Below, in pieces: positions 1 through 5,344 of a stretch of DNA of 26,997 nucleotides (its first letter is position 1; each line of letters begins with the position of its first letter). Both the position numbers and the translations under genes were made by a program. Source of the stretch: CAMEON01 sp045531965 (GTDB taxonomy: Bacteria > Bacillota > Clostridia > Oscillospirales > CAG-272); assembly GCA_045531965.1 (NCBI GenBank), contig JAZSFA010000168.1:1-26997 (forward strand), in the 5' to 3' direction. The notes under the pieces are model-generated. The model was not told where the DNA came from. It saw only the letters and a program-made list of their open reading frames with translations, and did not search any database.

Positions 1-51
1 GTCGATATCATCTCTTCGATACCGGGTAACACTGTAGACTACTTTTTTCAT
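1..51 (-). CDS. 5' end of a truncated unidentified gene
   Basis: Reading the minus strand from 51 to the window edge gives 17 uninterrupted codons (MKKVVYSVTRYRRDDID). An AGGAGG ribosome-binding site on the minus strand at 61-66 lies 9 bases from the ATG, which is ideal. The rest of the gene is outside the window, so the product cannot be named. The basic start has no obvious signal peptide. I see no clear sigma-A promoter between 52 and 232; the only notable feature there is the inverted repeat at 76-93. Confidence 0.6.
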   Translation of the reverse strand, partial: MKKVVYSVTRYRRDDID

Positions 52-75
52 TTTGGATTACCTCCTGATTTTTTT

Positions 76-93
76 GAACATCGTCAGATGTTC
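76..93 (-). promoter_or_regulatory. Inverted repeat just upstream of the ribosome-binding site
   Basis: GAACATC and GATGTTC form a perfect 7 bp inverted repeat with a 4-base loop, ending about 10 bases before the AGGAGG of the truncated gene. It could be an operator or an mRNA hairpin near the translation start. Its function is unknown. The rest of 52-225 shows nothing recognisable. Confidence 0.3.
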
Positions 94-225
94 GGTTGCC
101 ATTTCGGCAGGGTCAGGGGAGCATAGGTCGGGAGCTGATCATGTTCACTCCGAGTGAGGTGGGCTGATGTCAACGAGAGGTATTGACTGCTTTCAATACA
201 CAAAAAAATATTGCTTTTGGATAAA

Positions 226-250
226 GAAAAAACCAGGTATTGCTACCTGG
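226..250 (-). terminator. Rho-independent terminator
   Basis: CCAGGTA and TACCTGG form a perfect 7 bp stem with a 4-base loop at 233-250. On the minus strand it is followed by a run of T residues (226-232). It is a second terminator downstream of the tRNA's own terminator, so it would end read-through or the small ORF at 263-355. Confidence 0.7.
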
Positions 251-262
251 CTTTCAGACTAT

Positions 263-355
263 TTATTTCATTTTTCGGTGATATTTTTTTACGTTTACAT
301 CTGCGAGACCTATGCTACACTGGACACAACGAAAGGCTAAAAAATCGGGATTCAT
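263..355 (-). CDS. Possible 30-residue small protein, unrecognised
   Basis: An ATG-to-TAA ORF of 30 codons sits in the 124 bases between two minus-strand terminators. The protein has a C-x-x-C pair at residues 10-13 and a basic tail (KKYHRKMK). There is no good Shine-Dalgarno sequence, only CGGA next to the start, and no separate promoter is visible. The terminator at 226-250 begins 12 bases after the stop, which is the main positional support. It may instead be a chance ORF or the remnant of a decayed gene. Nothing else is seen in this gap. Confidence 0.2.
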   Translation of the reverse strand: MNPDFLAFRCVQCSIGLADVNVKKYHRKMK

Positions 356-364
356 TTCCGATAT

Positions 365-424
365 AAAAAGAAAGAGCCTCACTAATCCGCCTACCGTAAA
401 AAGTAGGTTCAAATTAGTGAGGCT
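365..424 (-). terminator. Terminator of tRNA-Gln
   Basis: AGCCTCACTAAT (375-386) pairs with ATTAGTGAGGCT (413-424), a 12 bp outer stem, with an inner CCTAC/GTAGG stem. On the minus strand it is followed by CTTTCTTTTT. It starts directly after the tRNA's CCA end. Confidence 0.85.
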
Positions 425-500
425 TGGCTGGGGCACTAGGATTCGAACCTAGGAAATGACGGAGTCAGAGTCCGTTGCCTTACCGCTTGGCGATGCCCCA
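425..500 (-). tRNA. tRNA-Gln (anticodon CUG)
   Basis: The minus strand folds as a full cloverleaf: acceptor TGGGGCA/TGCCCCA, D-arm GCC/GGC, anticodon stem ACGGA/TCCGT with loop CTCTGAC, and T-arm CCTAG/CTAGG around GTTCGAA. Loop positions 34-36 read CTG, which decodes CAG (Gln). The 3' CCA is encoded (bases 425-427 read TGG on the plus strand). The gene has a consensus promoter upstream and a strong terminator immediately downstream, so it is probably a monocistronic unit. Confidence 0.95.
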
Positions 501-518
501 ATATTTTCAACAGACGAT

Positions 519-547
519 ATTATAGCAGAACTCTTTGGATTTGTCAA
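519..547 (-). promoter_or_regulatory. Sigma-A promoter of tRNA-Gln
   Basis: On the minus strand TTGACA (542-547) and TATAAT (519-524) are both perfect and separated by 17 bases. The predicted start lies about 10 bases upstream of the mature tRNA. Confidence 0.9.
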
Positions 548-587
548 GAGTTTTTTGGAAAAAAGTTGAAATATTTTTAGGGATTTT

Positions 588-615
588 GTAAGCCCCCGAA
601 GTGTCGGGGGCTTAC
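588..615 (-). terminator. Hairpin terminator after the CCA-adding enzyme gene
   Basis: A perfect 12 bp stem (GTAAGCCCCCGA with TCGGGGGCTTAC, 4-base loop) starts 5 bases after the stop codon at 621. The minus-strand tail is only moderately T-rich, so termination may be incomplete. Confidence 0.65.
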
Positions 616-620
616 GATCT

Positions 621-1835
621 TTAGGATAACCGCTTTTGAACCTCTTTAATCAGTTGATCCTTGGTATTTTTTGACGGATTTTCCAAAACTAATGACAAAA
701 GCTCTCTCAAGGTATCTCCGACGGCCTTCCCTTTGGGAATGCCAAGTGCCATAACAGCTTGTCCGTCGATGGCCAATTCTCCGATATGCACGCACTCCTG
801 AGCGTCGAGCGAGGCATTAACTAAATTTTGAAGTAGGGTCGTGTCTATTCCGTGGCTGGCGGCGACGGTCAGAAGGGGGAGGGCGAGATCGCCGTAATCT
901 TTGCGGAAAAGGCGGGTGGTCAAAAGAGAAAATTCGGAAGGGATCACGCCACGCGCCAAGGTGCGGATGACGTGGGCGGTTTCGTTGGACAGCTTAAGAC
1001 CATGGATGTTCTCTTGCAATGCGGACTCTGGCATCTGCCAAAAAAGACAGGCACATCGAACCGAAAAGTCATCGGGCAAGATTGACAAATCTCCTGTGCC
1101 GAGTGGCGAGATGCCGCCGGGCAAGACGTGGGACATCAGTTGCAGTTCATTCAAAAATGAAATGCCACGCAGCGGGTCGGGACTGCACAGAATTTTTTGA
1201 AATTCTGCACTAATGCGCTCACGAGAGATGCGTGCAAGACCGTGACCACAATCTCGAAGGGCGATCTTGGTGTCAGAGTGAAGATCAAAACCCAGCTTGA
1301 CGGCAAAACGCACGCCGCGCATGATACGCAGGGCATCCTCGGTAAGTCGCGTATGGGCATCGCCTACGCAGCGGATGATTTTATTTTTCAGATCGGATTG
1401 ACCACCGAACAGATCAATGATGATGAATGTTATACCATCGTCCATAAGCTCTGCTGCCATGGCGTTGACTGTAAAATCACGGCGGGAGAGATCGTCGGAT
1501 AGTTTGCCTGTAAAGCTGACACCGTCAGGGTGACGGCCGTCGCTATAACCGCCTTCGGTACGACAAGTCGTGCATTCTACGGGACCGTCGTCTGTCAGAA
1601 CCGTGACGGTTCCGTGTGCCATCCCCGTGGGAATGATACGGTAGCCCCAACTTTCACAGAGGCGGATGGTTTCCTCGGGGACGGTGGTTACCGCCATGTC
1701 CCAATCGTGGGGAGAAATACCCATCAGCGCATCTCGCACACAACCACCTACGGGATAGGCGCCCACGTGAGCTTTTTGAAATTGGCTCAATAGCGTTCTA
1801 ACCGCATCGGGACAGGAAAGACGGAAATGTGCCAT
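621..1835 (-). CDS. cca: CCA-adding tRNA nucleotidyltransferase
   Basis: A 404-residue protein of the class II nucleotidyltransferase family (PcnB/CCA), which adds or repairs the 3' CCA of tRNAs in the cytoplasm. Visible family motifs are GGCVRDALMG (residues 30-39), the metal-binding D-x-D pair D44/D46 in HDWD, and RRDFTVNAMA (118-127), followed by the RxxRERIxxE-type helix near residue 205. The length is normal for a stand-alone bacterial CCA enzyme. The start has a strong AAGGAGG site spaced 7 bases away and a promoter just upstream. No HD phosphohydrolase motif is evident in the C-terminal half. The neighbouring tRNA already encodes CCA, so for it the enzyme would act in repair; other tRNAs may need full addition. 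A poly(A) polymerase is the main alternative within the family. Confidence 0.93.
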   Translation of the reverse strand: MAHFRLSCPDAVRTLLSQFQKAHVGAYPVGGCVRDALMGISPHDWDMAVTTVPEETIRLCESWGYRIIPTGMAHGTVTVLTDDGPVECTTCRTEGGYSDGRHPDGVSFTGKLSDDLSRRDFTVNAMAAELMDDGITFIIIDLFGGQSDLKNKIIRCVGDAHTRLTEDALRIMRGVRFAVKLGFDLHSDTKIALRDCGHGLARISRERISAEFQKILCSPDPLRGISFLNELQLMSHVLPGGISPLGTGDLSILPDDFSVRCACLFWQMPESALQENIHGLKLSNETAHVIRTLARGVIPSEFSLLTTRLFRKDYGDLALPLLTVAASHGIDTTLLQNLVNASLDAQECVHIGELAIDGQAVMALGIPKGKAVGDTLRELLSLVLENPSKNTKDQLIKEVQKRLS

Positions 1836-1870
1836 AAGAGCCTCCTTTGGTGTGAAAATTCATTGATGAT

Positions 1871-1899
1871 ATCATAGCACAGTTTTCTTTGACTGTCAA
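1871..1899 (-). promoter_or_regulatory. Sigma-A promoter of cca
   Basis: On the minus strand TTGACA (1894-1899) is followed after 17 bases by TATGAT (1871-1876). The predicted start is about 30 bases upstream of the cca ATG. Confidence 0.85.
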
Positions 1900-1940
1900 G
1901 TATATCCTTTCGGCAGCGAGGATTTTTCCGCAAAAAGCTA

Positions 1941-1969
1941 TTGACATTCAAGGTGATTAGGGGTATAAT
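1941..1969 (+). promoter_or_regulatory. Sigma-A promoter of the iorAB operon
   Basis: TTGACA (1941-1946) and TATAAT (1964-1969) are perfect consensus boxes with a 17-base spacer. Transcription would start near 1976, about 34 bases before the GTG start proposed for iorA. Confidence 0.9.
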
Positions 1970-1999
1970 TATATAAATATCCTAATGTGTGAAAGGAAG

Positions 2000-2021
2000 G
2001 CGTTTCCCGGTGGGAAAACGC
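2000..2021 (+). promoter_or_regulatory. Hairpin over the iorA translation start
   Basis: GCGTTTCCC (2000-2008) pairs with GGGAAAACGC (2012-2021) with one bulged A and a 3-base loop. The stem begins right after the AAAGGAAGG Shine-Dalgarno sequence (1992-2000) and holds the GTG at 2010-2012 at its tip. It could control initiation, or bridge the ribosome-binding site to the ATG at 2034. Confidence 0.5.
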
Positions 2022-3797
2022 TTTGATCGTATCATGAAAAAACAACTGATGCTGGGCAATGAAGCCGCGGCACGAGGACTGTATGAGGCGGGATGCCGGC
2101 TGGTTTCTTCTTATCCCGGTACCCCCTCCACCGAAATTACTGAATTTGCTGCTACATATGACGACATGTATTGCGAATGGGCACCCAATGAGAAGGTAGC
2201 CATGGAGGTGGCCTTCGGTGCCTCTCTCAAGGGCGCACGCTCTGCCTGTGCCATGAAGCATGTGGGTCTGAACGTAGCCGCCGATCCCCTTTATACCATG
2301 TCTTATACGGGTATCAACGCGGGTCTCGTGGTTTGTGTGGCAGATGATCCCGGTATGCATTCTTCCCAGAATGAGCAAGATTCCCGTCATCACGCCATCG
2401 CTGCCAAGGTGCCTATGGTGGAGCCTTCGGATTCTTCTGAGGCGCTTTCTATGATGAAGGCCGCATTTGAGCTGTCCGAGCAGTTTGATACGCCTGTCAT
2501 TTATCGTACTTGTACCCGTATTGCTCACTCCCAAAGCCTTGTGACGCTGTCCGACCGTGCGGAGATTCCTCTGCGTCCCTATGTTAAAGAGCCGCAAAAG
2601 TACATCATGGCACCTGCCAACGCCATCCGCCGTCACCCCATGGTAGAGGCGAGAACACAGGCACTCACCGAGTACGCAGAGACCTGTGCCCTCAACCGTG
2701 TGGAGTATGCCGCCGACGGCAATACCGCCCTGGGTATTATCTGCTCGGGTACTTGCTATCAATACGTCCGCGAGGTGTTTGGTGAAACCGTGAACATCCT
2801 TAAGCTGGGTCTGGTCAATCCTCTGCCTGTGAGCCTTATCAAGGACTTCGCCGCTAAGGTGGAGCGTCTGGTGGTGTTCGAGGAGCTGGATCCCGTCATT
2901 GAGACCCATTGCCGCAACATCGGCGTAGCTGTGGAAGGGAAGAGCCTGTTCCCCATGGTGGGCGAGTTCTCCCAAAATCTGCTCCGTACCGCTTTGGGTC
3001 TGCCTGTGTCCGAGACGGTGACCGCCGACGAGGTCATTCCCGTCCGTCCTCCCGTCATGTGCGCCGGCTGTCCTCACAGAGGCTTGTTCTACACCCTGTC
3101 CAAGCACAAGGTTACCGTTATTGGTGATATTGGCTGTTACACCCTGGGTATGGCGGCTCCCCTTAACGCGGTTGATTCTGTGCTGTGTATGGGCGCGTCT
3201 GTTTCGGGTGTCCATGGATTTAACAAGATTGGCGGAGAAGAGACCGAGCACAAGACCGTAGCCGTTATCGGCGACTCCACCTTCATGCATTCGGGCATGA
3301 CGGGGCTTGTCAACATCGCTTATAACGCCTCCAATTCTACCGTTATCATTCTGGACAACTCCATCACGGGTATGACGGGGCATCAACAAAACCCCACCAC
3401 GGGCTACAACATCAAGGGCGACCCTGCCACCAAGGTGGATCTGGAGGCTTTCTGCCGTGCCATTGGTATTGACCGTGTGACGGTGGTGGATCCCTACGAT
3501 CTGACTGCCTGCGAAAAGGTCATCACAGAAGAGCTGGCTGCTGAAGGTCCCGGTGTGATTATCTCCCGCCGCCCATGTGTGCTTCTCAAGACTGTCAAGG
3601 CAAAGCCTGCGCTTGCTGTGGAAAAGGATGCTTGCCGCGGATGCAAGAAGTGCATGAAGCTGGGCTGTCCTGCTATCCACATGGAGGGCGAAGGCAAGAC
3701 CGCCAAGGCCGTCATTGATCCTACTCTCTGCGTAGGATGCGGCGTGTGCGAGCAGATGTGCGCTTTCAGTGCCATTCAGAATCAGGAGGGCAAGTGA
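2010..3797 (+). CDS. iorA: Indolepyruvate:ferredoxin oxidoreductase, alpha subunit
   Basis: Large subunit of the thiamine-diphosphate enzyme that oxidatively decarboxylates aryl-pyruvates (from Trp, Phe, Tyr) to aryl-acetyl-CoA and passes the electrons to ferredoxin. The N-terminal part (MKKQLMLGNEAAARG, SSYPGTPSTEI) is the pyruvate-oxidoreductase alpha-like domain. The thiamine-binding half contains GDIGCYTLG, GDSTFMHSG and DNSITGMTGHQQ. The C-terminus carries two 4Fe-4S motifs, CRGCKKCMKLGCP and CVGCGVCEQMC, as in the family. The start is ambiguous: GTG 2010 has AAAGGAAGG 9 bases upstream, while ATG 2034 (587 residues) matches the usual IorA N-terminus but has no nearby ribosome-binding site. 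I use 2010; 2034 is a serious alternative. iorB follows after 1 base. Confidence 0.93.
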   Translation: MGKRFDRIMKKQLMLGNEAAARGLYEAGCRLVSSYPGTPSTEITEFAATYDDMYCEWAPNEKVAMEVAFGASLKGARSACAMKHVGLNVAADPLYTMSYTGINAGLVVCVADDPGMHSSQNEQDSRHHAIAAKVPMVEPSDSSEALSMMKAAFELSEQFDTPVIYRTCTRIAHSQSLVTLSDRAEIPLRPYVKEPQKYIMAPANAIRRHPMVEARTQALTEYAETCALNRVEYAADGNTALGIICSGTCYQYVREVFGETVNILKLGLVNPLPVSLIKDFAAKVERLVVFEELDPVIETHCRNIGVAVEGKSLFPMVGEFSQNLLRTALGLPVSETVTADEVIPVRPPVMCAGCPHRGLFYTLSKHKVTVIGDIGCYTLGMAAPLNAVDSVLCMGASVSGVHGFNKIGGEETEHKTVAVIGDSTFMHSGMTGLVNIAYNASNSTVIILDNSITGMTGHQQNPTTGYNIKGDPATKVDLEAFCRAIGIDRVTVVDPYDLTACEKVITEELAAEGPGVIISRRPCVLLKTVKAKPALAVEKDACRGCKKCMKLGCPAIHMEGEGKTAKAVIDPTLCVGCGVCEQMCAFSAIQNQEGK

Positions 3798-3798
3798 T

Positions 3799-4371
3799 AT
3801 GGAAACCAAGAATATTATGATCGTAGGCGTGGGCGGTCAGGGCTCTCTCCTGGCATCCAAACTGCTGGGGCACCTGCTTTGCGAGGAAGGCTTTGACGTA
3901 AAAGTTTCCGAGGTCCACGGCATGAGCCAGCGCGGCGGCAGTGTGGTGACCTACGTCCGTTACGGCGACCGTGTGGACTCTCCCATTATTGACAAGGGCG
4001 AGGCTGATTTCATCGTCTCCTTTGAAAAGCTGGAGGCCGCTCGTTGGGTGTCCTACCTGAAGGAAGGCGGTCGCGTGGTAGTGAACACCCGCGAGACCGA
4101 TCCCATGCCTGTCATCACGGGGGCGGCTGTGTACCCCCACGACGTTTTGGAGGGACTCAAGGCAAAGGGGGTGGCTATGGATGACATGGACGCGCTTTCT
4201 TTGGCTGAAGAAGCCGGTTCTTCCAAGGCCGTTAATATCGTTCTGATGGGACGCCTCTCCCGCTATTTCCCTGAGATCCCCGAGTACAAGTGGCTTGCCG
4301 CCATTGAAGCCTGTGTAAAACCCAAGTTCGTTGAGCTGAATAAAAAGGCTTTTGCTTTGGGGCGCGGCTGA
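3799..4371 (+). CDS. iorB: Indolepyruvate:ferredoxin oxidoreductase, beta subunit
   Basis: A 190-residue protein of the pyruvate ferredoxin/flavodoxin oxidoreductase gamma-like family, the partner of IorA. Its N-terminus IMIVGVGGQGSLLASKLLG and the segment EVHGMSQRGGSVVTYVRYG are hallmarks of this subunit. The ATG at 3799 lies 1 base after the iorA stop, with AGGAGG at 3784-3789 inside the end of iorA, so the two subunits are translated as a tightly linked pair. Translation upstream of this ATG in the same frame overlaps iorA and is not supported. No aryl-acetyl-CoA ligase or other downstream partner is encoded nearby. Confidence 0.95.
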   Translation: METKNIMIVGVGGQGSLLASKLLGHLLCEEGFDVKVSEVHGMSQRGGSVVTYVRYGDRVDSPIIDKGEADFIVSFEKLEAARWVSYLKEGGRVVVNTRETDPMPVITGAAVYPHDVLEGLKAKGVAMDDMDALSLAEEAGSSKAVNIVLMGRLSRYFPEIPEYKWLAAIEACVKPKFVELNKKAFALGRG

Positions 4372-4435
4372 TGTGTAAGAATTGATTTTGCCCGCATATA
4401 CTGTCATCACCACGCACATATCAAGGAGTTTCAAC

Positions 4436-5281
4436 ATGAAAAATCTCGCTTACTATAACGGCAAGATCGCCCCTGTTGAAGAAATGACGGTTCCCTTCAA
4501 CGATCGCGTGCATTTCTTCGGCGACGGCATCTACGACGTGACCTACACCCGAAACTACAAGCCTTTTGCCCTGTCTGAACATCTGGATCGTCTCTTTGGT
4601 TGTGCCCAAAAGTTGGACATCAAGATCCCCCACACCAAAGAGGAGCTGACCGATATCCTCTTGGATCTCTTTCCCCGTTTGGACACGGGCGATCAGTTTG
4701 TCTACCTTCAAGTGACGAGAGGCACTCAGGATCGTAACCACACCTATCCCGAGGATCAGGTGGGCAATCTCTGGATCATGCTTCGTCCCGGCGGTCTGAA
4801 GGACGTCCGTATGGAGGTCAAAGCCATCACTGCCGAGGATACCCGTTTCTTTCACTGTGATATCAAAACCCTGAATCTCCTCCCTGCCGTTATGTATTCT
4901 CAGATGGCGGAGCGCGCCGGCGTCTATGAGACCATCCTTTACCGCAAGCCTGACCGTGTGACGGAATGTGCCCACGCCAACGTCCACATCATCAATCAGC
5001 ACGGCGCGTTTCAGACAGCGCCCCTGGACAATCTTATCTTGCCCGGCATCGCCCGTGCTCATCTCATCAAAGCCTGCAAGGCTTTAGGTTATCCTGTGGA
5101 GGAGATGCCCTTCACTTTGGCTGAGTTGATGAACGCCAAAGAGGTCATCATCTCCTCCTCCAGTGCTATTGGTCTGCGCTGTGTGGAGATCGACGGTAAA
5201 CCCGTGGGTGGGAAAGCTGAGGAGATGCTCCGAAGCATCCAGGATTGGGTTCTGGATGAATTTATGCGAGAAACCCAATAA
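4436..5281 (+). CDS. Class IV aminotransferase (D-amino-acid or branched-chain type)
   Basis: A 281-residue fold-type IV pyridoxal-phosphate enzyme. The N-terminus (YYNGKIAPVEEM, HFFGDGIYDVTY) and the region after the active site resemble D-alanine/D-amino-acid aminotransferase. The catalytic lysine is K144 in DIKTLNLLPAV. The cofactor-contact motif usually seen as VTEGSSSN is VTECAHAN here, so substrate range may differ from the textbook enzyme. The start is set by AAGGAG (4423-4428). It lies 64 bases after iorB, with no terminator between them, so it probably belongs to the iorAB operon. An attractive inference is that it converts aromatic amino acids to the aryl-pyruvates used by IorAB. 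A D-amino-acid aminotransferase for cell-wall metabolism or an IlvE-like role are alternatives. Confidence 0.85.
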   Translation: MKNLAYYNGKIAPVEEMTVPFNDRVHFFGDGIYDVTYTRNYKPFALSEHLDRLFGCAQKLDIKIPHTKEELTDILLDLFPRLDTGDQFVYLQVTRGTQDRNHTYPEDQVGNLWIMLRPGGLKDVRMEVKAITAEDTRFFHCDIKTLNLLPAVMYSQMAERAGVYETILYRKPDRVTECAHANVHIINQHGAFQTAPLDNLILPGIARAHLIKACKALGYPVEEMPFTLAELMNAKEVIISSSSAIGLRCVEIDGKPVGGKAEEMLRSIQDWVLDEFMRETQ

Positions 5282-5344
5282 GTCCCCCAATAAAGTATCC
5301 CCATAAACTCCCCAAAAACAAAAAACGAAAGGAAGTTTACCTCC

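Noticed and set aside
1938..3809. Minus-strand ORF of 623 residues opposite iorA
   Set aside because: It is antisense to a clear iron-sulfur oxidoreductase and has no family features; it exists because the coding strand's codon bias avoids stops in this frame.
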